Below, one piece after another: positions 27,377 through 37,301 of a stretch of DNA of 64,000 nucleotides. The notes beneath the pieces are model-generated. The model saw nothing but the letters and a program-made list of their open reading frames with translations. It made no database searches and was not told where the DNA came from. Positions within the stretch are counted from its first letter, which is position 1; each line of letters starts with the position of its first letter. Position numbers and translations under genes: made by a program. Source of the stretch: a virus; IMG/VR virus record IMGVR_UViG_3300044630_000280, positions 1 to 64,000 of that record, one strand, 5' to 3'.

Positions 27377-28039
27377 TTAGTATTCAAATATTACAACGCC
27401 AGCAGCGCCAGCAGAACCCCCAGTACCACCACCGCCGCCGCCATATGCTCTACCTACAGAACCAGAGGCACCGCCCCCACCCAAAAATGAGCTACCACCA
27501 CTACCACCAGCAGTACCAGAGTTATAGTTACCTGAGCCTGCATTACCACCTATATTTAAATCCCCACCTGAACCCACGCCACCAGAAGCGTTTGAACTAC
27601 CTTGGGTACCGCCTGCACCTCCAGTAGCTTGGATAGTCGTGATAGTTTGGGAGCCAGAAGCAACACTTGTAGTACCACCTGCAGCACCTGCTGTTGCACC
27701 ACCTGCCCCAATAGTTACAGCTAAGGTAGCACCGGGAGTCAAACCTGTAAGTACTTTAATAGCTGTACCACCACCGCCACCACCTGAACCAGCAGTGCTC
27801 GTACTATTACCACCTGCGCCACCGCCACCAACTACAGTGACACGCATCTTAGTAATACCCGCTGGGATAGTAAAAGTAGAAGTTGTTGTAACTACAGACA
27901 TCGAAGGTATTGGGCTAACACCAGAACCTGTTACTGATATGTTACCTAGTACGTATAAATTACCTGTAACTGTCTCATCGCCATTAACTGTTTCACCGGG
28001 TGTAATAATGCCGGTAGTCCCGCTTAAAGATATAGTCAT
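27377..28039 (-). CDS. Gly-rich tail fibre tip protein, 220 aa
   Basis: The protein begins [20 protein letters not shown], a short fibre repeat. From about residue 60 it has the pattern [22 protein letters not shown], followed by 130 residues of Gly/Ser/Ala-rich sequence with GGGGG runs. This is the glycine-rich adhesin plan of phage fibre tips (as in T-even gp38-like domains), probably for host surface recognition. It is one of many fibre genes here. Confidence 0.75.
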   Translation of the reverse strand: MTISLSGTTGIITPGETVNGDETVTGNLYVLGNISVTGSGVSPIPSMSVVTTTSTFTIPAGITKMRVTVVGGGGAGGNSTSTAGSGGGGGGTAIKVLTGLTPGATLAVTIGAGGATAGAAGGTTSVASGSQTITTIQATGGAGGTQGSSNASGGVGSGGDLNIGGNAGSGNYNSGTAGGSGGSSFLGGGGASGSVGRAYGGGGGGTGGSAGAAGVVIFEY

Positions 28040-28048
28040 AGTTGTTCC

Positions 28049-28780
28049 TTAGTATTTGATGCAGACCATTAAGGCGGCGTTAACTGGACGTGACTCTGTG
28101 CCAGAACCTGCAGCTTGTGTGCTAGTAGCAAAGGGTTGTTGCCCATTAGGCCAAGTAAAAGGTCCATCACACCAAGCGTTGTAACCATAACCACCACCGG
28201 TAAACGTATACACGGCATAGGCACCATGAGAGTGAGCAGGGTAAGCATCAATCTGATTAGACCCAATAGCACGACCTGAGTCTGGCACTGTACAAGTTAT
28301 ATTTGTAGCTGCAACTAACTGGCTAGCACTTACTGTATATACACCCACACCACCTGTAGTGCCACTAACTTGCGCAATAATTCTTGTACCTGCGGTTACA
28401 CCTGTACCAGATAAAGTTTGACCTAACACAATACGTCCTGATACAACTGCGCTAACTGTAAGAACAGTACCTGCTGCGGGGGTTGGAGTAGCTGCGTTAT
28501 TAATTGTGGCTGTAACTATGGCACCTGTTGGACTAGCACTTGACCAACTACGTAAGAACTGCCCACGGAAGTCTGGTAAGTTAAATGTTGTTGACCCGTT
28601 ACCAGCGCCATATACAGTGCCTATAGCTGCGAATAACTCAGCGTAGTTTGTTCTAGATATCGCTGCGCCGTTGCATTGGAACCAACCTTGTGGCGCTGTT
28701 GCATTAGCAAAGTACATAACCATACCGGCAGGTAGTGTGCCAATAATTGATCCTGTTGATCCGTTGACGACTAATGACAT
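28049..28780 (-). CDS. Tail collar domain fibre protein with inserted module, 243 aa
   Basis: It has the phage tail collar pattern: [20 protein letters not shown], then [14 protein letters not shown], and later [18 protein letters not shown]. Between the last two, about 75 residues (roughly 95-170) form an inserted module, [20 protein letters not shown] and onward, also found in two neighbouring genes. The inserted piece interrupts a domain that is normally continuous. It likely forms the fibre end. Confidence 0.85.
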   Translation of the reverse strand: MSLVVNGSTGSIIGTLPAGMVMYFANATAPQGWFQCNGAAISRTNYAELFAAIGTVYGAGNGSTTFNLPDFRGQFLRSWSSASPTGAIVTATINNAATPTPAAGTVLTVSAVVSGRIVLGQTLSGTGVTAGTRIIAQVSGTTGGVGVYTVSASQLVAATNITCTVPDSGRAIGSNQIDAYPAHSHGAYAVYTFTGGGYGYNAWCDGPFTWPNGQQPFATSTQAAGSGTESRPVNAALMVCIKY

Positions 28781-28789
28781 GTTTATTCC

Positions 28790-29401
28790 TTAAGGCTTAA
28801 ATTCAATCAAAGTTAGGTATGATACAGAACTTGAATACTGCACAGCTAAAGGAGCAGAAGCGCCATTTGTTCTTGCATATACTGTATAGGTGACAGCAGA
28901 TGTTGTGTTTGGGGAATCTAAGTAAATACCAGATGCAGGTCCCGCTGCAGAAGTATTTGTATTAACAGTGCTAGGTGCGTAAAACCAATTTGAGGTTACT
29001 TGAGTCGCGTCTCTATATAAAGAAAATACGGCTGTTTGGTAATAAGTACCTTGGTTAACATATACATAACCAAAGTTAGCAAGCACTAGTATTTTACTTG
29101 TGGTGGACGAAGGTGTTATTGTTCCAGTTAAAGTAGTAGAAGTCCCTGCTATAGCTGTATTAGTTATAGTCACTGGGGTACTAGTCGTTGTCTGCAAAAT
29201 CTGCCTAACCCCACTCACACCACCTGTAACCGCGCCTAGTACATTTACATTACCAGCAAACGTAACATTCTGTGCAGTGTCAATAGTCATAGCTGTAACA
29301 CCACCAGCAGTTAGACCTGTCCTAATTTGTAATTCACCACTCTGGTCAGGGGTTGTTGTAAACCCAGCTGATGTACTACCTACTTTAATAATATTTGCCA
29401 T
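28790..29401 (-). CDS. Tail fibre protein, 203 aa
   Basis: The N-terminal domain (residues 1-55: TPDQSGELQIRTG, then AMTIDTAQNVTFAGNV) is the phage fibre shaft motif and is paralogous to the start of the 37580-38500 gene. The C-terminal 130 residues form a Thr/Ser-rich beta domain ending VSYLTLIEFKP, typical of a receptor-binding head. It is packed tightly between other fibre genes. Confidence 0.75.
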   Translation of the reverse strand: MANIIKVGSTSAGFTTTPDQSGELQIRTGLTAGGVTAMTIDTAQNVTFAGNVNVLGAVTGGVSGVRQILQTTTSTPVTITNTAIAGTSTTLTGTITPSSTTSKILVLANFGYVYVNQGTYYQTAVFSLYRDATQVTSNWFYAPSTVNTNTSAAGPASGIYLDSPNTTSAVTYTVYARTNGASAPLAVQYSSSVSYLTLIEFKP

Positions 29402-29404
29402 GTC

Positions 29405-30625
29405 TTATCCTAGAATGACCCAGTTAGATGTGGTCGGTATAGTTACTACAACATCCGATGCTATCGCCGTACTTCCTACGTTTTGTTGGATGTTAACTAA
29501 GTAAGTGCCTGTATTACCACTACCTGTACCAAAAGCTGTAATAGTCGTGCCTACAGAAATGCCAGTTCCCGTAATAACTGCGCCAATATACAAATTGCCC
29601 GAAGTCACAGCGGTTACAGTTAACGTAGTCTCATTAGTCAAACCATTGTATGCAATTGAACCTGTACCACTAAATGAAGTGATAGTTACTGGGCCTGTAG
29701 TCATGGCGTTTTTGTTTGCACCAATCGTGTAGCTTGCAGTTATGTTCTGGTCGTTTTCATAGAATACTTGGTTAGCACCGCCACCTGTTGCGCCACCACC
29801 GATAGTGCTCCATGTAGAAGCATTGATGTCATAACCTTCGTAGCGTGACAATGTGGTGTTGTAGCGGATACCTGAACCAGAGCGTTGCGCTGTTGTACCT
29901 ACTGGAGTACCTAAACTGCCTGTACCATCAAAAGAACCATTACCACCAAACGTAGCATCTCCACCGACTGACAACGTGCCTTGAACTGACAGACCGCCTG
30001 ATACATTATTTAACGACTCAAATATACTTACGCCAGTGGAGAAGAACGTCATCGTCTTGCCAGCTGGGATGCGCAGTGAAGCGCTCATAGTTGTTGGAGA
30101 TGATACTGTCTGGCTTATACTTACTATGTATACACCTGCAGCACCTGTCGTACCTGATACTTGACCAATGATTCTTGTACCTGCAGTTACACCTGTACCA
30201 GCTATATTCATACCATTCGACAGCAAAACTCCTGAAGATACAGAAGCTACCGTCATTGTTGTACCAGCTATGGTTGCACTAAACGTTTGTGCAGCTACTG
30301 TTGTATTTGGTGAACTTGCTGTGGCTATGTACGCATCGTAGTTACACGCATTGAATATTGTGTAGGTCTTAGTATATGGTGGGATATATAAAGTAAATGC
30401 AGAAGGAGCGCCAACAAGTCGAATATTAGCGAACCGGAATTCAGCACTAGCCCCATCAACAACCGCAAGGTAGTCAGTAGCAGTAGATATTGTTTTTGAT
30501 GTAAAACCAACGATGGCTTGCTCTAACAGCGTACCTAAGTTAGTATTGGTAGTGTTGCCCCATACGCCCGCCTGTTCACCAGTGCCGATTAATGTAATAC
30601 GTAGGTTGTTTGAAGTAGTTGCCAT
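29405..30625 (-). CDS. Tail fibre protein with two copies of a shared module, 406 aa
   Basis: The N-terminus ([20 protein letters not shown]) is a common phage fibre anchor. Two copies of the module SGxLxxGxxIxGTGxxxGTxI appear, near residues 130-185 and near 340-395. The middle has a shaft repeat ([17 protein letters not shown]). It is likely a trimeric fibre segment. It lies directly after the endolysin gene in transcription order. Confidence 0.75.
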   Translation of the reverse strand: MATTSNNLRITLIGTGEQAGVWGNTTNTNLGTLLEQAIVGFTSKTISTATDYLAVVDGASAEFRFANIRLVGAPSAFTLYIPPYTKTYTIFNACNYDAYIATASSPNTTVAAQTFSATIAGTTMTVASVSSGVLLSNGMNIAGTGVTAGTRIIGQVSGTTGAAGVYIVSISQTVSSPTTMSASLRIPAGKTMTFFSTGVSIFESLNNVSGGLSVQGTLSVGGDATFGGNGSFDGTGSLGTPVGTTAQRSGSGIRYNTTLSRYEGYDINASTWSTIGGGATGGGANQVFYENDQNITASYTIGANKNAMTTGPVTITSFSGTGSIAYNGLTNETTLTVTAVTSGNLYIGAVITGTGISVGTTITAFGTGSGNTGTYLVNIQQNVGSTAIASDVVVTIPTTSNWVILG

Positions 30626-30627
30626 GA

Positions 30628-31074
30628 TTAATCCTTAGCACTTGAGAACGGTCTTGTCCCAGCTTTGTCGATAATCAGCGCCATTTTACGGGGCTTTTCA
30701 TCTTTTGTATTCGGTATACTAACATGCGTCCAGCTATCAAATTCACGTATAACTTGGTCGTAGGGTAACTTAGCGTTAATTATCGCTTTGACAACTTGGT
30801 CAGGAGTCATTCCTTTTACTCTGATGTCTGCTGCCACCCCACGGCAATGCTGGCTTGTTGGTTTTCCACCAACTTTTTTGTTGGTTTCTACGCTACGATA
30901 GGCAGAATTTATACGTATCGGCATGCCTATAGCAGCCCGAACTTCTTCGAGAAATAACGCCAAACGTCTGAGGTTCATTAATACCTCATTATCGGGGGTG
31001 TTGTCAATGCCATATCTAACTGCGGTCTCGCTTGCAGTCATTTCCTCTAGGGTAAAACTGGGAGATAAGTTCAT
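30628..31074 (-). CDS. Endolysin, peptidase M15 type, 148 aa
   Basis: A single-domain zinc peptidase of the M15_3 family with [19 protein letters not shown] (His76, Asp83) and SWTHVS (His117) as metal ligands, which cuts peptidoglycan peptides. It has no signal peptide, so it needs a holin; two membrane protein genes lie directly upstream in the same direction, overlapping by 4 bases. Length is normal for the family. Confidence 0.9.
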   Translation of the reverse strand: MNLSPSFTLEEMTASETAVRYGIDNTPDNEVLMNLRRLALFLEEVRAAIGMPIRINSAYRSVETNKKVGGKPTSQHCRGVAADIRVKGMTPDQVVKAIINAKLPYDQVIREFDSWTHVSIPNTKDEKPRKMALIIDKAGTRPFSSAKD

Positions 31075-31571
31075 TTTTTAAGCGCCATTAGTTCTGACTT
31101 ATCCTTGCTGCCTTGGGATGAGCCAAAGTAATAAGAGAGAATCTGAGTCACAGCAGCAGACAGCACACCTAATATGTAGATCAAAATATCCTTAGCTTCA
31201 GGACGTACATCTACAAAGATCAGAATAGCAAACAAAACAAACGAGGCAAGCATCACAAATATAGCCAGTGCTGGGGTTATGACCTTGTTTATCAGAGGCA
31301 CATTCTCGTTAGAAGCAATGTCAACCTCACGCTGCCTAGCACTGCTACGGTCTTTGACTTCTTGCTCAAACATAAACTCTTCGTGCTTCATTGCTGCTTC
31401 TTTTAGTGACGCAAGTTTTTCGTCTGATAGTTTGCCATCAGGTCCGGGGGTTAGGGTTATACCTAACTTTTCTTCAACGACTGCAGTGCCTTTGTCTAAT
31501 ACAGCGTCAACGACTTTCTGCATGCCTGCGCCTGCAAGTTGGGATAGGATTGGTACGAGTAGTGGCAGCAT
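31071..31571 (-). CDS. Holin-like membrane protein, GTA_holin_3TM-like, 166 aa
   Basis: A short hydrophobic N-terminal segment, a charged middle helix (about 50-90) and two membrane helices at about 100-122 and 131-150 end in SYYFGSSQGSKDKSE. That end resembles the three-helix gene-transfer-agent holin family. I chose ATG at 31571, just after the preceding stop and with a GGGGAA ribosome site; an upstream in-frame codon at 31628 would lie within the previous gene. Together with the M15 endolysin this forms the lysis cassette. Confidence 0.75.
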   Translation of the reverse strand: MLPLLVPILSQLAGAGMQKVVDAVLDKGTAVVEEKLGITLTPGPDGKLSDEKLASLKEAAMKHEEFMFEQEVKDRSSARQREVDIASNENVPLINKVITPALAIFVMLASFVLFAILIFVDVRPEAKDILIYILGVLSAAVTQILSYYFGSSQGSKDKSELMALKK

Positions 31572-31572
31572 A

Positions 31573-31977
31573 TTATTTCCCCGATGTAAATTGTTCTTCG
31601 CCTTTACGAACCGTAACTTTGTCGCCATCTATTTGGACGGACATAGGATCACGATCAGCCATACGATCAAGACGTTCAATCAACTGCTTCATTACTTCAA
31701 ACTCAGGCTTCTCTTCTTTGGTGCTTGAACCTGCAATGCTATTTAACATTGAGATCAACGCAGTGAGAGACGCACCTAACAGACCCATGACCGCGGCCAT
31801 CTTGCCTTCATCCAACTGCAAACTAGCAAGCACACCAATGATGACAATAATCACAATTGCTGGAAGACCGTATGTACCAATAGCTTTACCCGCAACTTCT
31901 TTTGCAGGAGACGCAGCAGTAATTCTAGCTAGTTCGGTTTGTGCTTCTAACTTGATTTTTTGTAATTCGTTTTCCAT
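31573..31977 (-). CDS. Membrane protein of the lysis cassette, 134 aa
   Basis: Two adjacent hydrophobic helices at about residues 36-54 and 60-80 lie between a charged N-terminal helix and a polar C-terminal tail with a coiled segment. It lies directly before the holin-like gene and could be a second holin or a holin antagonist. No family recognised. Confidence 0.65.
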   Translation of the reverse strand: MENELQKIKLEAQTELARITAASPAKEVAGKAIGTYGLPAIVIIVIIGVLASLQLDEGKMAAVMGLLGASLTALISMLNSIAGSSTKEEKPEFEVMKQLIERLDRMADRDPMSVQIDGDKVTVRKGEEQFTSGK

Positions 31978-31986
31978 GTTTTACTC

Positions 31987-32349
31987 CTATGTATTAATTA
32001 ATTTATCTGTGTTGTTTGGCGCAACGTCGTAGGGGGAGTTAGCATCTCCATAAATATCCCCAACTTCCCCGTTTACATCACGTAGCGCAAAGACACAGTA
32101 CCAAAGCGAATCATCTTCTAACGCTATGAAGTTATGTTCGTATTCTTTCTTAATCACTATGAACGTAGGTGCAGTAAATTCTTTAGGCGCAAACCCTTCA
32201 ATCTCTACTCTTACCTTACCTCGCGCTAGCAAAGATACATGGTCAAAGTCATGTTTATGCCCGTTAAAAATTTCCCCTGCTTTGGGTATGTAGTTCATCT
32301 TTACCCATATATTTCCAAAGTACCCAAGTATTGCGGTTTCAAAGCTCAT
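31987..32349 (-). CDS. Cupin-like small protein (second of two), 120 aa
   Basis: It shares with the 24003-24329 protein the block HKHDFDHVSLLARGKVRVEI and a later strand pair (APTFIVIKKEYEHNFIALED), so the two are paralogous cupins. The His residues suggest a metal site. It overlaps the preceding gene by 4 bases and precedes the lysis genes. Being surrounded by fibre genes, it may be an assembly or virion protein; activity unknown. Confidence 0.7.
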   Translation of the reverse strand: MSFETAILGYFGNIWVKMNYIPKAGEIFNGHKHDFDHVSLLARGKVRVEIEGFAPKEFTAPTFIVIKKEYEHNFIALEDDSLWYCVFALRDVNGEVGDIYGDANSPYDVAPNNTDKLINT

Positions 32350-32636
32350 GGCATGGTCTCCACCGGTGTTTTAGGAATACTGGTTAATGCGCTGCCTACT
32401 TGTGCTTTTGCTTTTTGTCTTAGAAGTTCTAAATTTACTATCTCTTCACCTTGTGGGTTACGCCAAGTTTGAGAACCGTCTTCGTTAATTTCCACCACAG
32501 AATAAGGTGCATTTTGCGTAAAGTTGTTTAATATAGATATAGCCGTGTCTGCCAAAATGTCTGTACACACTTCTAGTGTTTCCGCAGTGGTATATTCACC
32601 TGTTAGAGGGTTAAAAATTTTATATATAGTAGCCAT
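32346..32636 (-). CDS. Hypothetical fibre-region protein, 96 aa
   Basis: A small alpha/beta protein (MATIYKIFNPLTGEY, with a C-terminal helix) without recognised family. It sits after a Gly-rich fibre gene and overlaps the cupin gene by 4 bases. A tail fibre assembly helper is possible because such helpers usually directly follow fibres, but this is inference. Confidence 0.6.
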   Translation of the reverse strand: MATIYKIFNPLTGEYTTAETLEVCTDILADTAISILNNFTQNAPYSVVEINEDGSQTWRNPQGEEIVNLELLRQKAKAQVGSALTSIPKTPVETMP

Positions 32637-32641
32637 AATTA

Positions 32642-33538
32642 TTAAGAGACTGCTCCGTAAGTTGTACCTGAACCCGATCTAGTCGCAGTAAATCCGTTAA
32701 GCGCAATAGCTTTACCGCCTGCACCCCCCGCACCACTATACGTACTGCTTCCACCTGCCGCGCCCCAACCACCACCGCTACCATTAGGGTATGCATTGAT
32801 AGGGGCCTGTGTTCCGGGATTTCCAGCAGAACCGCCGGGAGCACCGGGACCACCATTGTTATACACAAGTCCGCCCGAACAACCACCCCCTGCTCCCCCA
32901 CCACCGCCACCAACTGCTTGGTAATCTGCATTAGAGGGACCCGCCGCTCCGCCTACGCCCGGCATGATGCGACCGCCGCCACCAGCAGCCAAAGTTTGAC
33001 CATCAGTACCAGCAGCTCCCGGCCCACCACCTACGCCGGGGTTGTAACCCGCGCCGGAAACACCTCGTCCACCCGCACCGCCACCCGCGCCACCGCCACC
33101 TCCAGAAGCGTCACCATACGTTCCTCCGCCGCCACCGCCACCTATGTAGCTATTATTTATAATTGTGGTGTTAACACCAAGTGATATAGCAGGGCCACCT
33201 GCTCCGGGAACAAAAGAACCCCCATTAGCGTTTGCCCCTGCGCCCCCCATACCCATAATGAAGCCACTATTAACTACAGTTACGCCTCCGGGCCAAGAAC
33301 CATCTACAGTCATACCAGCAGTTGCAGTTGCTGTGGAATAAACGTAAACCCCTGTCCCTACTGTAATAACTGCGGGGAGAGTGCCGTTCCATCCGTTAGC
33401 AAGTGCCCACGTACGAAGGTTTAAGTTTGTTTGGTTAGTAGAGATAGTTTGAGTAAACGCTGCTTGTGCAGTACCCCCTCTACCGTACACACCATACGCA
33501 CGGGCAGCAGCTTCACCTGTTGTGGCTAGTAATGGCAT
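32642..33538 (-). CDS. Gly-rich tail fibre tip protein, 298 aa
   Basis: The N-terminal 100 residues form a beta domain (QTISTNQTNLNLRTWALANG, the pattern seen in phage fibre tip proteins). It is followed by about 180 residues of extreme Gly content with GGGGGG runs, probably a polyglycine helix sandwich that exposes recognition loops. It matches the 27377 gene in style but not in order of domains. Confidence 0.75.
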   Translation of the reverse strand: MPLLATTGEAAARAYGVYGRGGTAQAAFTQTISTNQTNLNLRTWALANGWNGTLPAVITVGTGVYVYSTATATAGMTVDGSWPGGVTVVNSGFIMGMGGAGANANGGSFVPGAGGPAISLGVNTTIINNSYIGGGGGGGTYGDASGGGGGAGGGAGGRGVSGAGYNPGVGGGPGAAGTDGQTLAAGGGGRIMPGVGGAAGPSNADYQAVGGGGGGAGGGCSGGLVYNNGGPGAPGGSAGNPGTQAPINAYPNGSGGGWGAAGGSSTYSGAGGAGGKAIALNGFTATRSGSGTTYGAVS

Positions 33539-33966
33539 TATGCAAACTTAACTTGAGATGCTAGAACAGTGTATGTGTTACTAGCGGTTTTTAAAATTGA
33601 GTATGTATAAACATCAATACCATTAGTGTTACCTGCACCGGGGGCTGTACCACCTTGCCATCTAGGAGTAACCGAAGTTCCATCAATAGTTAACGCAGTT
33701 GAATAAAAAGCAGTGCCGCCTTGTGTAGCCATAAATACTATAGTGATAGCTGAGTTATTCGCCATCAAAGAGTTCAAAGTAGTAGTACCATCGCCACGTA
33801 TATTTAATGTCCAGTTACCCGAAGCATTAGTTGTGTAGTATAAAATAGATTGAGTAAGTACGTTATAGTTTACGGTACCTGTAGCAGCGGTTGCACTTAC
33901 TGTTAAGTTTTCATAGATTGCTGGGAACCCAAAGAGACCAGTTGACCCACTAATTAATATAGCCAT
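33538..33966 (-). CDS. Tail fibre protein, 142 aa
   Basis: A Ser/Thr/Asn-rich beta protein starting MAILISGSTGLFGFPAIYEN. It shares the strand pattern (TGTVNYNVLTQSILYYTTNA, later LDGTS-like turns) common in phage baseplate or fibre shaft proteins. It shares one base with the next gene. Likely a fibre segment. Confidence 0.65.
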   Translation of the reverse strand: MAILISGSTGLFGFPAIYENLTVSATAATGTVNYNVLTQSILYYTTNASGNWTLNIRGDGTTTLNSLMANNSAITIVFMATQGGTAFYSTALTIDGTSVTPRWQGGTAPGAGNTNGIDVYTYSILKTASNTYTVLASQVKFA

Positions 33967-33967
33967 C

Positions 33968-34480
33968 TTATACTCCTTGATCTGGGCTTAAAGGCCAGAC
34001 TATGTTTTGCATTATGATTTCAACTTCAGCTACGTCAACAGCAGAGTTAATTGCAGTGGCAGTGGTTGCTGCAGTAGTTCTAATAGACTCTCTCCATGTA
34101 TTCCAATCAGCAGGTACCGTCGTGCTAGTCTCTATTGCTTTTACAACCATCCAGTCCGTAGGGAGTAGTATGGCGTATGCAGCGCTGTTAATTTGTGACA
34201 CACTATCAACTTTAATACCGTCTAAATCTTTTGCTGTGTTTGTATAGTTAATGTCTACTTGGTTAGTCTGTGCGTTATATACAGGCTCATCTTGGGTAAC
34301 CCAGTAGTATTGGGGGTTAGCTTGTTGCCCATACACCACATCAACCATACCTATAGCGGCTTTCTCTTCTGGTGTTGATAAGTTGCACCAATTAGAAGGG
34401 TAGAAGTTACCAGCCCACTCAAACGCTGACCCTGTTTGGACCAACATCATAATTATTCCATCTTGAACTATTGCAAACAT
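33968..34480 (-). CDS. Tail fibre assembly/chaperone-like protein, 170 aa
   Basis: The N-terminal small beta domain (MFAIVQDGIIMMLVQTG, then a WAGNFYPSNWC stretch) and the C-terminal helical part with VPADWNTWRESIRTTA resemble phage fibre assembly (DUF4376-type) proteins. These usually lie directly behind a fibre gene, as here after the 34483-36873 adhesin. The match is by pattern only. Confidence 0.6.
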   Translation of the reverse strand: MFAIVQDGIIMMLVQTGSAFEWAGNFYPSNWCNLSTPEEKAAIGMVDVVYGQQANPQYYWVTQDEPVYNAQTNQVDINYTNTAKDLDGIKVDSVSQINSAAYAILLPTDWMVVKAIETSTTVPADWNTWRESIRTTAATTATAINSAVDVAEVEIIMQNIVWPLSPDQGV

Positions 34481-34482
34481 TT

Positions 34483-36873
34483 TTACCTCGCTAAAGCATT
34501 TTGGAATGGGTTCTCAGCAAATGCCATGTATATAAATGTGTTACCTGCACCATCGTTTACGTTTATGTTTGTGGACTTAAGTCTAAACCCATTTGAAACA
34601 ATATCAATTAGAGCTAAAGTCCCCTCCGCTGCCGCAGTTTCTACAAACAAATATTTATCTACTACATTAACTGGGCTTCTTGAAGTGTCAAACACAATCC
34701 AACCTCTTACAGCAGAAGACTCTTTAATCAATATGTACCTAGGGCGAAACCCTGTTATTACAAATGGCCCGTCCGCTAATCCGGTTGATATATATCTACC
34801 AAATTTTGAATACCCCGGTACAGAAGAAAAACAATATGCCACACCACTTGCACCATAATTTGCCGTAGTAAACCCAGAACCCAACGTAAACACAGAAGAT
34901 GTTGGAGATGTGTTATTCCATGCGGTTATATTCGCCACAACTGCGGCGGATGAATTAAGTATTACGTATGAAGTATTTCCTAACGACGTATGGTACATAA
35001 TCCACGCTTGCGTACCGCTAGTTACGCTTTTCACGATAATCATATCGGGGGCTACGTTTAACCCATGCCCTATTGTGTATATACCAACAGCTTGAAAAGG
35101 GAATGTAACCGTACTAAACCCCGCAGTTATATTTGCGTTTACTTGCGCAGACACACTACCAGCCGTATTGGTTACTGTAGAATTTCCGCCCTTCCAATTC
35201 CATGCAACGTATGTAGCAGCATTAGTATTTAGCGCCGCCAAAGTGCCCAGAGTAAACCCACTAGAATTAAACGCAGTTAGTCCAGTTGCTTCTGTTGTTT
35301 CTGCAATGTTAGAGTTAACTACTAACTGTTTGGTCGGCCCACGTACTACATCATATTCAACATGGTTAGTACCCGCAGAGCGACTTTTAATCCATACTAA
35401 ACCGGGGCTAAACGAAGCGTTTCCAATAGTGTTTACAATACTTATAGTTGCCCCTGTCCCTGTGTATAACGTAGCTGCAAATTGTGTTGCGCCGTTAGGT
35501 ACCATGGAGTTACCGATGTTGTACGTGTTAAGAGGGGCATACCCCGCCGGTAATGGATACGCAAATGGTCTTTGTCCGAAGTTAAGATTCCACGTAGCGC
35601 CATTGTTTGTACCTGCGCGATATATAACAGGGGTTACTTCACCTAATGACATGCCTGTAATAGACCCCATCAGCACACCATTTTTATAGAAGTTAGCTGA
35701 CCCTGCGTATGCGTTATAAGCAATACCAAAAATATCGGTAGATATAGGAGTCGTTGTATTAAACACTGTATTGGTAATCGTTGTACCCGCAACTATATAC
35801 ATAGCACGAAGTGCCATAGAAGTACCGTTCGACCCCCACCCAAACTCAACTGAGGTTCTTCCCGCTACCGTAGTTTCAGGAGTTTTAAACCCCATCATAA
35901 AAAAGTTATTACCTGCGTTACCGTTAGCAAATGCTGCTAAATTACCTTCAAAATACCACTCACCTTGGTTTACTAACATCGTACCGGGGTAATAATAAGC
36001 CGCACTACCAGCTGTAAAAGCAAGTGTTAAGTTACCATTACTCCATGTTGTACCTGTTACTGTTGGGAATATATTATTTAAAGTACAGAAGTTAGCAGCA
36101 TTAGGGCTAGTCCTAGTTGGTACGTCAAGCATCGAGTCATACGTTGTGCCAGCAGCTAAAGAGATATTATTAGGTGTCCAGTTGTTACCATTACCACTAG
36201 AGTCTTTACCAATAGTAGTAGCAGTTGAACCAGAATTATCTTGGAAATTAAGATAGAAGCCATTAGTACCATACGTACCTGTGTAATCCATAAACTGCCA
36301 TACCCCCGTGTAGGGGTTGATAGAGCCAAATGCTGTAGGAGATAGCGCTTGACCAGCAATAAAGTTTATTTCTGCTAGGTATCCATCGAGATATTGACCA
36401 TTAAAATCACCTAATCTACCTATTGCGTTAACCCAACTAGCAGTATTTGTAAAAAACCAATAACCCGCAGGTACAGAACCTGAAAAAACTTGCACTCCAT
36501 TTACATAAAGAATACCATTGCCACCTGCTGTAGAAGAAAAAACAATATGGTACCAAGCAGCAGGGTCACGATATACAGCAGTAGATGTGCCAATTACACT
36601 AGTTGCGCTACCGTTTGTTAAACCAATTGAAATTTGATCGCTTGCATTAAACAAAATATATGCTGATTGAGCGCCATTTAATCGTGATGCTGCTATTACC
36701 TGTTGTACCCCTAAAGTTCCACGTTTCACCCAACAGCTAAATGTAAATGTAGTAGGGCTTGCCGAAAAAGTACGATTAAAATAAGCAGCTGCACCTGACC
36801 GCAGACGTACACTACGCTGGGCGGGGTAAACTGGGTCTAAGGGGCTATCGCCACCATATATAAGTGTGGTCAT
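34483..36873 (-). CDS. Large adhesin with LamG-like and SPRY-like domains, 796 aa
   Basis: Residues about 20-250 show a concanavalin/LamG domain (FTFSCWVKRGTLG, WYHIVFSSTAG, DSSGNGNNWTPNNIS). Residues about 265-445 show a SPRY-like domain, with EFGWGSNGTSM and ending NFGQRPFAYPLPAGY. A second beta region to the end contains VWIKSRSAGTNHVEYDVVRG-type repeats and closes with a conserved AFAENPFQNALAR end. It is probably the main carbohydrate-binding fibre. Confidence 0.8.
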   Translation of the reverse strand: MTTLIYGGDSPLDPVYPAQRSVRLRSGAAAYFNRTFSASPTTFTFSCWVKRGTLGVQQVIAASRLNGAQSAYILFNASDQISIGLTNGSATSVIGTSTAVYRDPAAWYHIVFSSTAGGNGILYVNGVQVFSGSVPAGYWFFTNTASWVNAIGRLGDFNGQYLDGYLAEINFIAGQALSPTAFGSINPYTGVWQFMDYTGTYGTNGFYLNFQDNSGSTATTIGKDSSGNGNNWTPNNISLAAGTTYDSMLDVPTRTSPNAANFCTLNNIFPTVTGTTWSNGNLTLAFTAGSAAYYYPGTMLVNQGEWYFEGNLAAFANGNAGNNFFMMGFKTPETTVAGRTSVEFGWGSNGTSMALRAMYIVAGTTITNTVFNTTTPISTDIFGIAYNAYAGSANFYKNGVLMGSITGMSLGEVTPVIYRAGTNNGATWNLNFGQRPFAYPLPAGYAPLNTYNIGNSMVPNGATQFAATLYTGTGATISIVNTIGNASFSPGLVWIKSRSAGTNHVEYDVVRGPTKQLVVNSNIAETTEATGLTAFNSSGFTLGTLAALNTNAATYVAWNWKGGNSTVTNTAGSVSAQVNANITAGFSTVTFPFQAVGIYTIGHGLNVAPDMIIVKSVTSGTQAWIMYHTSLGNTSYVILNSSAAVVANITAWNNTSPTSSVFTLGSGFTTANYGASGVAYCFSSVPGYSKFGRYISTGLADGPFVITGFRPRYILIKESSAVRGWIVFDTSRSPVNVVDKYLFVETAAAEGTLALIDIVSNGFRLKSTNINVNDGAGNTFIYMAFAENPFQNALAR

Positions 36874-37298
36874 TAAGATACCAAAAACGATTGTCCTTGT
36901 TGGTACAAGTTGGTTCCGTCGCTACGAAAAATAAAATAATCCCTTGCTCCGGGGGCTGTCGATAATACTGGGGCTACAGCACCGGGCCATTTAAACACCG
37001 AGTTCCATGTCAACGTATTACTACCAGCGTTTTGTATAACTGCTAGAGCGTAGAAGGCACCATTCATCAAACCTGTAGGAGCGCCCATCGTTCTGTTAGA
37101 TGATACAAAAGTAAACGTAGCTACCTGACCTAGTGTAGTGTCCCAAGCAATCGTAGCTGCATCGGTTAGCGTAGTGTTTGGTGAATATGCAGTGCCGGGG
37201 TATGCAACTTGTCGTGTGGTATTGATCTGAATGGCATCTTGTCCACCGACTCGAATAGCCCCAGTACCATCATTGTTTGCCATAAGTGCTGCTGTCAT
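36873..37298 (-). CDS. Tail fibre protein, 141 aa
   Basis: A beta-rich protein with NNDGTGAIRVGGQDAIQI and a GLMNGAFYALAVIQNAGSNT strand pattern, ending in RDYFIFRSDGTNLYQQG. This last block is common at the end of phage fibre domains. It overlaps the large adhesin start by one base. It may form a connecting or tip domain. Confidence 0.65.
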   Translation of the reverse strand: MTAALMANNDGTGAIRVGGQDAIQINTTRQVAYPGTAYSPNTTLTDAATIAWDTTLGQVATFTFVSSNRTMGAPTGLMNGAFYALAVIQNAGSNTLTWNSVFKWPGAVAPVLSTAPGARDYFIFRSDGTNLYQQGQSFLVS

Positions 37299-37301
37299 TT
37301 G

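Noticed and set aside
31391-32032. 213-codon open frame on the + strand across the lysis genes
   Set aside because: It crosses the holin-like and membrane protein genes and has no motif or ribosome site; the - strand genes are supported by overlap and motifs.
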